The notes below the pieces were generated by a model. The model saw only the letters and a program-made list of their open reading frames with translations, was not told where the DNA came from and did not search any database. The translations under genes were made by a program, and so were the position numbers. A stretch of 44,734 bases of DNA, taken from Nitrospirota bacterium (lineage in GTDB: Bacteria; JACPQY01). Location of the stretch: NCBI GenBank assembly GCA_016190245.1, contig JACPQY010000035.1, positions 1 to 44,734 of the forward strand, given 5' to 3'. Shown here piece by piece: positions 7,431-14,491 of this stretch (position 1 is its first letter; every line of letters begins with the position of its first letter).

Positions 7431-9647
7431 CTATGCTTCTTCGAGGGCGCGAAGTTCCGCGTCCGTTTGCCGCAGGCGGAGGGCCAGGGCGCGGGCGAGA
7501 CGGGCCATGATCTTGTTGCCAACCAGAGGGTGTCGCATGGCAAACGCGTCAAACCTGGCGCGGGAAAGAACGTACAGGTCCGTTGCTGCGCTTGCGACGG
7601 CATCCGCCGACCGTGGCGTGTGGTCCAAGAACGACATGTCGCCGAAGAAATCTCCGCGCGTAAAGGTGGCGAGATGATGGTGCTCGCCTCCCTGGAGCTG
7701 CAGGTTGATGCGCACCTCACCGCGACGGATCAAAAAGATCTCGTCGCCAGCAACCCCAACACTGAAGATCTTCTCTCTTTCCTTGCAGGAACGTGCCTCC
7801 ATGACAGCCTCCACCTCTTTCAAATCCTTCGGATCGATTCCGCGCATGAGATCGAACTGGTCCAACCCGAACGGCGGCTCCGCCTGTTTGGCGAGCAGAC
7901 CTTCTTCTTCGAGGATGCGGTCTTCCACCCATTCCAAAGCATCGTCCAACTCCTCCACCATCTTGACGTTTCGAGAGGGCTTGGCGAGTCCTACCTCGCT
8001 GAAGTAGGCTTCAAGGTTCTGTTCGGACGGCAGGTGATGCTCGAGGCCGGCAAAGATGAGAAATGCTTCACGCTCGGTGAGCTGGGCCTCGATCTGGTCC
8101 AACTTGTGCGCGGCCGTCACGTCCACCGATCGGACCGACCGCATGTCCAGAATGATGTACTTCCGCGTTCTCAGGTCCTCGTCGAGTTCCATCATGAGAC
8201 GGTCCGTTGTGCCGAAGAAGAGGTTCCCGACGAGTTCGTAAACGGCCGTCTGGCCGCCCTTCTTTTCGAGGGCGGCGGCTTCAGCGGGCAGCCGACGTTT
8301 CTTGGAGAAGGTGTGCTCGCCGGTCGTCTTCCTGCGGACGATCGGCTCCCTGACTTCCTCGCGCAGGAAAAGCAAGACGGCGATGCCCAGTCCGACCGCT
8401 TCTGCCGTGACCAGATCGACCGTGACCGTGACGATGGCCACGACGGCCACCACGAGGAAGTCCAGCCTCGTGGAACGGTTCTTGAGCAGGTGGAAGCTGT
8501 CCCGATCCACCATGCGGTAGGCCACGACAAGGAGAATTCCGGCCAGAGCCGCAAGCGGGATCCACGACACCCAGCGGGAGAACAACAGGAAGACCACCAG
8601 GACGAGAACTCCCTCCATGAGCCCCGAGAGGCGGGTCTTCGCGCCGCTGCTCAGATTGATCAGAGTCGCGCCCATCGTTCCGGAACCCGGCGCTCCGCCG
8701 ATGAGGCCGGACGCGACATTGCCAATGCCCTGTCCGATCAGTTCGCGATTCGAATTGCTCCGGGATCGTGTCAACGCGTCGACAATCACGCTGGTTTTCA
8801 GCGTATCGAGGGAAAGGAGAATCGCCAGCGTCAGGGCCGGAATGATCACCCACTTGAGTTGCGGCAGGGCGAGACTCGACAGGGCGCTCCACCGACCGAC
8901 CAGGCTGGAGAGGGACAGGGCCTCACGTCCGCCGACGGGGCCGATCACGAGATGGTTGTCGGTCAATTCCAGAAGGGCCGGCTGGAAATAGGCCATGGCG
9001 AAGTAGGCTCCGATTCCTCCCAGAAGGGCCAGGATGACGGCGGGCAGACGTCGGGTGATTTTCGGGCCGATCAACATTCCGCCGACCGTGACCAGTCCGA
9101 CCACGATTCCCTGCCAGCGCCAGAGTCCCGGATCGGTGAGGCCGCCCCAGAGGCCGGTGGACTTGGGGAAGCCGAAGAACTTCGGAATCTGCGCCGTGAA
9201 AATCACAATGGCAACCCCGCTGAGAAATCCGGCCACCACAGGGTAGGGAATGTATTTCATCAACTTTCCCCCGCCGAGCGCGCCGATCAGAAGCTGGAGC
9301 AGCCCGGCGGACACGCCGGTGACCGCGAGCAGCAACAACACGGTGGCCACGTCCGATGGATCCGACGCCGAGGATATCAGGCGGTAGAATTCCGCGGCAG
9401 TTGCAGCCACCACGGCGGCGGCGGGCGCGGAGGGCGAGGTGATGAGCCTCGGAGTTCCGCCGAACAACGGCGCCAAGATCCCCAAGGCAATGGCTCCGAT
9501 AACACCGGCGAGGGCACCCTGGGGGGCATAGGCCGAACCCATCGCGGAGAACATCACAACCCCGTAGGCGATGGATGAAGGAAGGGCCACGAGCGTCGCG
9601 GCAACGCCTCCCCAGATGTCGCCCGTGCGGCTCTCAGCCTTGTTCAT
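7431..9647 (-). CDS. SulP (SLC26-like) anion transporter with STAS and cyclic-nucleotide-binding domains
   Basis: 738 residues. Residues 10-400 are the SulP membrane domain (GDIWGGVAATLVALPSSIAY, SAMGSAYAPQGALAGVIGAI, the PRLITSPSAPAAAV segment). SulP members move sulfate, bicarbonate or other anions. Residues 430-560 are a STAS domain (TAVYELVGNLFFGTTDRLM, YIILDMRSVRSVDVTAA). Residues 610-735 are a Crp-like cyclic-nucleotide-binding domain. Its phosphate-binding cassette reads FFGDMSFLDHTPRSA: the Arg is kept, but Asp replaces the usual Glu after Gly. It lies next to the MotAB cluster but 153 bases away and probably has its own promoter. Ligand binding to the cNBD is inferred. Confidence 0.93.
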   Translation of the reverse strand: MNKAESRTGDIWGGVAATLVALPSSIAYGVVMFSAMGSAYAPQGALAGVIGAIALGILAPLFGGTPRLITSPSAPAAAVVAATAAEFYRLISSASDPSDVATVLLLLAVTGVSAGLLQLLIGALGGGKLMKYIPYPVVAGFLSGVAIVIFTAQIPKFFGFPKSTGLWGGLTDPGLWRWQGIVVGLVTVGGMLIGPKITRRLPAVILALLGGIGAYFAMAYFQPALLELTDNHLVIGPVGGREALSLSSLVGRWSALSSLALPQLKWVIIPALTLAILLSLDTLKTSVIVDALTRSRSNSNRELIGQGIGNVASGLIGGAPGSGTMGATLINLSSGAKTRLSGLMEGVLVLVVFLLFSRWVSWIPLAALAGILLVVAYRMVDRDSFHLLKNRSTRLDFLVVAVVAIVTVTVDLVTAEAVGLGIAVLLFLREEVREPIVRRKTTGEHTFSKKRRLPAEAAALEKKGGQTAVYELVGNLFFGTTDRLMMELDEDLRTRKYIILDMRSVRSVDVTAAHKLDQIEAQLTEREAFLIFAGLEHHLPSEQNLEAYFSEVGLAKPSRNVKMVEELDDALEWVEDRILEEEGLLAKQAEPPFGLDQFDLMRGIDPKDLKEVEAVMEARSCKEREKIFSVGVAGDEIFLIRRGEVRINLQLQGGEHHHLATFTRGDFFGDMSFLDHTPRSADAVASAATDLYVLSRARFDAFAMRHPLVGNKIMARLARALALRLRQTDAELRALEEA

Positions 9648-9800
9648 GGTTTGGCGGGGGTGAGGGTTTCGGGAGTGGCTGTGAGTGCAAGGCCGGAGGC
9701 TTCATCGGGTCCTCCTGCTCATCTCAACACCCTGAGGGGAACTGTGGGGATGACCGAAGGGAGATCCGGGATCGAACGCCCGGGTCGAAAGAAGTTCGGG

Positions 9801-10505
9801 TCAGCCTTTCGGAGGTTTCGCAGGGGCCATCTTCTCCGTCGGGGCTGGGGCCGTGGAATAGATCATGATGTCAATTCGGCGGTTGAGGGCCTGGTTTTGA
9901 GGGAGCGGAACGCCCTCCTCGGTGTAGTCGGGGGCCACGGGGAGCGTATCGGCCGCAGCGATCGCGCGGATTCGGTTGGGGGCGAAGCCGCTCTCGATGA
10001 AGTAGCGCACGAAGTTCGTCGCGCGCGCGCCGGACAGCTCCCAGTTCGAAGGAAATTGCTCGGTCCGGATGGGCACGGTGTCCGAGTGGCCGATGACCTC
10101 GACGTTGTAGGAAATCGAGACGAGGTGCTCCACCACCTTCGTCATCTTCCGCCGCGCCTCCGGGAGCAACTCGGCGCTACCCGAGGCGAAGAAGGCCTCG
10201 CCCTTGGCCGTGAGGAGAATCCCGTCGGGCCGCTGGTTCACGGTGATGACATCCTGGAGATCCGCAAGGGAGATCAGGCGGTTGATGTCCTGGATCAAGT
10301 CTTCGCTGATTTTGCGTTCCGGGATCTCGACTCCGCCAATCTCATCCTGAATGGCCCCGGCCACGGCTGCGAGCTTCTTCTCATCGATGGTCGAGATAGA
10401 AACGAGCATGACGAAGAAAACCATGAGGTTCGTGACGAGGTCGCCGAAGCTGGCCAGCCAACCCGGCCCCTCGTCTCCGCCGCCGGCTTTTCGTGGGAGG
10501 GGCAC
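9801..10505 (-). CDS. motB: MotB-like stator protein
   Basis: 234 residues. The N-terminal membrane helix WLASFGDLVTNLMVFFVMLV (16-35) has the family Asp at residue 22, the proton- or sodium-carrying residue of MotB. Residues 105-220 are the OmpA-like peptidoglycan-binding domain (FFASGSAELLPEARRKM, VIGHSDTVPI, ELSGARATNFVRYF, NRRIDIMIY). The start is GTG 10505, with 24 bases between it and the MotA stop. It forms an ion-driven stator with MotA. A flagellar MotB cannot be told from the stator of another motor by sequence alone, and no flagellar gene is in this window. The upstream cNBD-FliG-like gene suggests an unusual rotor or regulator partner. Confidence 0.92.
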   Translation of the reverse strand: MPLPRKAGGGDEGPGWLASFGDLVTNLMVFFVMLVSISTIDEKKLAAVAGAIQDEIGGVEIPERKISEDLIQDINRLISLADLQDVITVNQRPDGILLTAKGEAFFASGSAELLPEARRKMTKVVEHLVSISYNVEVIGHSDTVPIRTEQFPSNWELSGARATNFVRYFIESGFAPNRIRAIAAADTLPVAPDYTEEGVPLPQNQALNRRIDIMIYSTAPAPTEKMAPAKPPKG

Positions 10506-10529
10506 AGTGGATTTCCCCGATCCGGGGAG

Positions 10530-11363
10530 CTACGCGGCCTTTCCCTTGGCCTCGCCGGCCGGGGCGGCTTTCTGCCCCTCCGCGGCCACTGACTTCACGC
10601 CACCCCACTTGCGCATGGGAAGGTAGGCCTTGAGGCGATCGTGCACGAGGTCCGGCGGCTGCCGCGTGGCCAGAAGCGTGAGCCCTTCCATGATCACGTT
10701 CATGAGCACCGTGCGCTGCTCGATCCGCTTGTCGTACTTCGTGGCAATCGGAAGGAAGATCATGTTGGCGAGGATGACGCCGTAGAACGTGGTGATGAGC
10801 GAAACGGCCATGCCCGTACCGATCGTCTCCAGGGCCCCTCCCGCTCCCAAGCCCTGGAGCATGGCGATCAGACCGATCAGCGTGCCGAGGAGGCCGAACG
10901 CCGGGGCGTAGTTGGCGAGGGACTTGAAGACCGCGGCCTCGCCCTTCCCTTGGTCGTACATCGTCTGCATCGACGCTTGCAGGTACTCGCGGATCTTGTC
11001 TATCGGCCTTTGGTCCACCAGCATCTGCAGGCCGTCCTTCAGGAACTCGTTTTCCTGACCCTCGAGCGCGCCGCCCATCTTCATGGTGCCTTTCGCAAAC
11101 ACCTGTTTGGAGAGCTCGACGATCTGGTTGATGTACGTGTCAATCGGCAGGTCCTCCTGCCTGAACACGTCCATGGCCACGCGGAGAGAACGGGTGACGT
11201 CTTTCATTGGAAAGGAAACAAACATGGCCCCGATGGTTCCTCCCAGCACAATGCCTATGCTGGGGATGTTGAAGAAGACCCCCACCTGAGGGGTGGAGGC
11301 GAACAGCGACCAAATCAGGATGGTCATACCTGCTACCATCCCGAGCAAGGTCGCGATATTCAC
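10530..11363 (-). CDS. motA: MotA-like stator protein
   Basis: 277 residues, normal for MotA. Four membrane segments are visible: residues 3-21, 30-50, about 148-170 and 178-203. The conserved prolines are kept in LANYAPAFGLLGTLIGL and ILANMIFLPIATKYDKR. The cytoplasmic loop carries the charged stretch FLKDGLQMLVDQRPIDKIRE, the region that touches FliG in flagellar motors. The C-terminal tail is Ala/Lys-rich. The start is GTG 11363 with GAGG just upstream, 21 bases after the cNBD-FliG-like gene. The order cNBD-FliG, motA, motB on one strand with short gaps indicates one operon. Confidence 0.94.
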   Translation of the reverse strand: MNIATLLGMVAGMTILIWSLFASTPQVGVFFNIPSIGIVLGGTIGAMFVSFPMKDVTRSLRVAMDVFRQEDLPIDTYINQIVELSKQVFAKGTMKMGGALEGQENEFLKDGLQMLVDQRPIDKIREYLQASMQTMYDQGKGEAAVFKSLANYAPAFGLLGTLIGLIAMLQGLGAGGALETIGTGMAVSLITTFYGVILANMIFLPIATKYDKRIEQRTVLMNVIMEGLTLLATRQPPDLVHDRLKAYLPMRKWGGVKSVAAEGQKAAPAGEAKGKAA

Positions 11364-11384
11364 GGTGCCTCGTCAGTCCAAGGC

Positions 11385-12599
11385 TCAGGCGACAGGCGCA
11401 GGGGCCGCGCCGCCCGCACTGGCTTTCTTCATCGCCTTGATCTGCCCGATGATGTTCTCCTCGATCTCCGCGACTTCGATCTCGTCCGCGTCTTCCACCT
11501 GGCCCATCTGTTCCTTGACCATCTGGGCCATGCGGTCGGAGAGATTCGCATAGATTTTCTTCTGGGCGTCTTCCTCGGCGTGCTTGATGACCTTGCACAG
11601 GTTGATCACATCCGTCTGGCCGAGGATCTGGCGGAGGGTCGTGTTGTCCACGAAGATGACGTCGTTGATCCCTTCCAGCTCTTCGATCTTCTTGGCCCGG
11701 CGCGAGGTCTTCTCGAAAAAGTCCTTCCCTTTCTCCGTGGCCCAGCCGATGGCCTCGCTGCGGCGGAAGAAGAAGATGTTCTCCGGCACTTCCTTGGCCG
11801 CGATCTTTTTGTACACGTTATCCGACTTCGTCCCCACGAGCTGCGAGAACGTGCTGATGTCAATCAGCTCCTGCTCCTGCTTGAAGCCCTGCGTGACGGA
11901 CGAGTCCATCTCCTTGGCGATCCCGCGGACGTTCTCGAGGAAGTTGGCGATGTCCGTGATGGTGAGCATGCGGTCGGTGGTCTTGGACGGGGCGGTGATC
12001 ACGATCTGGCGGACTCCCGCCATCTTCTTGAGGATGTTCTCCACGTCCGCGCCGGTCAGCGAGAGGGCCTCGCGGATGCGCGTCAGCACGTCGCGGAAGG
12101 GGAACGTCACGCTCTTGGCCACAACCCCGCCGTCTTTCCCGCCAGCGCCACCCTTCTCGCCGCCACCGCCCGCCGCCGCCCCACCCCCTTGGGACTTCGC
12201 CAAAAGGTCGAGAATCACCGCCACGCTCAGGAACGGGTTGTCGCTCACCTGGGCGCTGACCTGATCTACGGTCTTCCGCAGGCGAGTCACGAGGGAACGG
12301 ATGAGGATGGATAGAATCTTCGGCGCCTGGTTGAGAAGGCTGGTGAACCCGTCCAGGTCGAGGATCAGAATTTCGGTCGGCTCGAGCGTGATGGCCGAGG
12401 CGGAGCGATCCTGCTGGGTAATCAGGGCCATCTCGCCGAACAGAGAACCGGGGCCCAAGGTTTCGAGGAGGAGCTTCTTGCCGTCCACCGTCTTGGTGAT
12501 CTCGACTTTCCCGGACTTGATCAGGTAGGCCGCATCCCCTTTGGCCCCCTCTCTGAAGATGACCGTGTCTTTGTTGATGAGTTTGGTGGGAACGGCCAT
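11385..12599 (-). CDS. Cyclic-nucleotide-binding protein with FliG-like C-terminal domain
   Basis: 404 residues. Residues 5-120 are a Crp-type cNMP-binding domain. Its phosphate-binding cassette FGEMALITQQDRSAS has Gly55-Glu56 and Arg65, all expected for binding. Residues 138-160 are a Gly-rich linker. Residues 165-300 are helical (DVENILKKMAGVRQIVI, ITDIANFLENVRGIAKEMD) and may be FliG middle-domain-like. Residues 311-392 match the FliG torque-domain pattern: INDVIFVDNTTLRQILGQTD corresponds to the FEDxxxLDDRxIQ helix, CKVIKHAEEDAQKKIYANLS to LKGASEEVKEKIxxNMS, and RMAQMVKEQM to RAAEMLKED. There is no DNA-binding domain. ATG 12599 follows TAGGAGG. It is the first gene of the motA-motB operon. 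The FliG match is my own reading of the motifs and needs a profile or structure check. Confidence 0.8.
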   Translation of the reverse strand: MAVPTKLINKDTVIFREGAKGDAAYLIKSGKVEITKTVDGKKLLLETLGPGSLFGEMALITQQDRSASAITLEPTEILILDLDGFTSLLNQAPKILSILIRSLVTRLRKTVDQVSAQVSDNPFLSVAVILDLLAKSQGGGAAAGGGGEKGGAGGKDGGVVAKSVTFPFRDVLTRIREALSLTGADVENILKKMAGVRQIVITAPSKTTDRMLTITDIANFLENVRGIAKEMDSSVTQGFKQEQELIDISTFSQLVGTKSDNVYKKIAAKEVPENIFFFRRSEAIGWATEKGKDFFEKTSRRAKKIEELEGINDVIFVDNTTLRQILGQTDVINLCKVIKHAEEDAQKKIYANLSDRMAQMVKEQMGQVEDADEIEVAEIEENIIGQIKAMKKASAGGAAPAPVA

Positions 12600-12727
12600 G
12601 GATCGCAGCCTCCTAGGGGGTCTTTCTTATCCCACCGGGACTCGTTTTGTCAAGGCAACCGCTCACGACCTTAATCGGTAGACAACGCCTGGCTGCCGAG
12701 GGAAACCGGCTCACCCGTTGGGTGGGC

Positions 12728-12784
12728 CGCGTAGGGGCCGCCTTGGCGGCCCGCCAAGAGGGCGAGCAAGCTCGCCCCTACGCG
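12728..12784. repeat. Palindromic dispersed repeat (CGCGTAGGGGC ends)
   Basis: CGCGTAGGGGC at 12728-12738 is the exact reverse complement of GCCCCTACGCG at 12774-12784. Inside are two smaller hairpins, GGCCGCC/GGCGGCC-like and GGCGAGCAAGCTCGCC. The layout is that of small non-coding palindromic elements common in GC-rich environmental genomes. Only one copy was noticed in this window. Confidence 0.6.
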
Positions 12785-12917
12785 ATCAAACCTCTTGCCT
12801 GCGGATTGGGGTCACGAGAGAGCCAGAGACAAGGCCGTCGTCAACTTCGGCAGGAGAGGCCAGAAGGGCCGCGCACAGGAGTCGCGAGTCGCCTGCCGTT
12901 TGCCACCCGGATAGGTT

Positions 12918-12930
12918 GTTTGATACAAAC
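12918..12930. promoter_or_regulatory. Short inverted repeat GTTTG-ATA-CAAAC before the channel start
   Basis: GTTTG (12918-12922) and CAAAC (12926-12930) flank ATA, ending 6 bases before ATG 12937. It could be an operator or a small 5' UTR hairpin that affects initiation. No factor is known to me for it. Confidence 0.3.
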
Positions 12931-12936
12931 CGGGGC

Positions 12937-14301
12937 ATGAGGTTCCTCCACCCGAATCATCCCCTCAAAACGATCTGGGACGTGCTGGTCATCGTGGCCA
13001 CCGTGATCGCCTGCGTGGAGTCGCCCCTCCGGATCACCCTCAACTACCCGATGACGGACGGGCTGCTCCGGTACGACCTCCTGGTCTCCCTCATGTTTGT
13101 TGCGGATGTCATGATCAATTTCGTTGCTCCCCTGCAGGAGGGGAAGAAGCTTATCACCGATCCGCGCATGATCGCCGGGCGATATCTGCGGGGCTGGTTT
13201 GTGATTGATCTCCTCTCCGCCCTTCCTTTCGATCTGCTTCTTGGTGGAATGGCAGGGGGGACCGCCAACCGGATGCTTCGACTGTTGCGCCTGACGCGAC
13301 TTCTGAGGCTCGTACGGCTCGCTCAGTTCATGCGGAAGATCAGTCGGAGGAGCGCCGTGGCTCCCGGGGTGCTCCGAATGGCCTATCTCGTTTTCTGGAT
13401 CCTCATGGCCGCCCATTTCACGGCCTGCATCTGGCTCTATCTGGGGGCGGGCAACTCCGCGGGGACGAGTGGGAACTATGCCATGGACGACAGTGTCCGG
13501 AACTACGTTCGGGCGCTGTACTGGGTCACCACGACCCTGACGACGATCGGATACGGAGACATCGCGCCCGTCACCAACGTTCAGACGGTCTTCACCATGT
13601 TTGTTCAACTCATGGGCGCCGGCATGTACGGTTTCGTCATCGGCAATATTGCCAACTTGATCGCCAACCTGGACGTGGCCAAGGCGCAGCACCGGGAGAA
13701 GATGGAAAAGATCGCGACGTTCATGAAATACAAGAGCATCCCGGCGGACACGCAGAACAAGGTCGAAGATTACTACGGCTATCTCTGGGAGACACGGCGG
13801 GGGTACAACGAATTCCAGATCGTGGAAGACTTTCCGAGGCCCCTGCGCGCGGAGGTTCTGATGTTCCTGAACCGGGAGATGATCCAGAAGGTGCCCATCT
13901 TCGAGGGGGCCTCCCTCGACTTCCTGACGGAGATCGTTCTGAGCCTGAAACCCGTTGTCTATCCGCCCGGGAGCTACGTGTTCAAGAAGGGAAGCGTGGG
14001 ACGCAACATGTATTTCATCAGCCGGGGAACCATTGAGGTTGTGTCGGAGGACGGGGAAACGGTTTTCGCCACCCTAACCGGCGGGAACTTCTTCGGCGAG
14101 ATTGCGCTCCTGCTGGACCAGCCGCGGACAGCCAGCATCCGATCGGCGGACTACTCCGACCTCTACACGATTGATAAGGAGACGTTCGAGAGGGTATTGA
14201 AGAACTACCCGGAGGTTGAAAGCCAGATCCAGGAGTTTGCGCGCAAGAGGCAGGAAGAGATGAAGAAGGAGTCCGCCAAGAGGGGCTCCACGCCCTCGTG
14301 A
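12937..14301 (+). CDS. Cyclic-nucleotide-gated-type K+ channel (SthK-like layout)
   Basis: 454 residues from ATG 12937. An upstream in-frame reading from 12718 passes through the dispersed repeat and is rejected. There are six membrane segments. The S4-like voltage-sensor helix has a basic residue about every third position (RMLRLLRLTRLLRLVRLAQF). The pore helix and filter TTTLTTIGYGDIAP give a K+-type GYGD filter. After S6 (FVIGNIANLIANL) come a C-linker and a cNMP-binding domain at about residues 325-435. Its cassette FFGEIALLLDQPRTAS is complete, with GE and Arg. The domain order matches prokaryotic CNG/HCN-like channels. It is divergent from the cNBD-FliG-motAB operon. The gating nucleotide is not predictable. 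Confidence 0.93.
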   Translation: MRFLHPNHPLKTIWDVLVIVATVIACVESPLRITLNYPMTDGLLRYDLLVSLMFVADVMINFVAPLQEGKKLITDPRMIAGRYLRGWFVIDLLSALPFDLLLGGMAGGTANRMLRLLRLTRLLRLVRLAQFMRKISRRSAVAPGVLRMAYLVFWILMAAHFTACIWLYLGAGNSAGTSGNYAMDDSVRNYVRALYWVTTTLTTIGYGDIAPVTNVQTVFTMFVQLMGAGMYGFVIGNIANLIANLDVAKAQHREKMEKIATFMKYKSIPADTQNKVEDYYGYLWETRRGYNEFQIVEDFPRPLRAEVLMFLNREMIQKVPIFEGASLDFLTEIVLSLKPVVYPPGSYVFKKGSVGRNMYFISRGTIEVVSEDGETVFATLTGGNFFGEIALLLDQPRTASIRSADYSDLYTIDKETFERVLKNYPEVESQIQEFARKRQEEMKKESAKRGSTPS

Positions 14302-14491
14302 GGGGCGGTGGTCCCGGGCATGACGGAAACGGGCTGTATTCCTGCCAAGTAAGCGTTCAGCGGTTCCGCCGGTGGTCGGACGCAGCAGCTATCAGCGATC
14401 AGCCTCGGAACCGGTGGGAACCTCGCATACAACGATCCCCGATCCCCCATCCGAAGCCGAAAGCCGCCCGCTGACTGCCGAACGCTTGCGT

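Larger units (their letters stand above)
12600..12936. other. 337-base intergenic region between divergent cNBD-FliG and K+ channel genes
   Basis: No credible gene is seen. It contains the Shine-Dalgarno sequence of the cNBD-FliG gene (12601-12620), one dispersed palindrome (12728-12784), and a short inverted repeat directly before the channel start (12918-12930). Both divergent promoters must lie here. I could not assign -35/-10 boxes with confidence. Confidence 0.5.

Noticed and set aside
7353-9578. Long plus-strand open frame (741 codons) opposite the SulP gene
   Set aside because: It is antisense to a protein with clear SulP, STAS and cNBD motifs. Its translation is charged and compositionally odd with no motif. 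Long antisense frames are expected in GC-rich DNA.
9801-11363. Flagellar locus
   Set aside because: MotA and MotB are clear, but no fli, flg or flh gene is present in the 44 kb. I therefore describe a stator pair without assigning it to a flagellum.
11385-12599. Crp/Fnr-type transcription factor
   Set aside because: The cNMP domain is Crp-like, but there is no helix-turn-helix after it. The C-terminal part follows the FliG pattern instead.
12718-12936. N-terminal extension of the K+ channel
   Set aside because: The added residues translate a dispersed palindrome and have no channel similarity. ATG 12937 begins the expected N-terminus.
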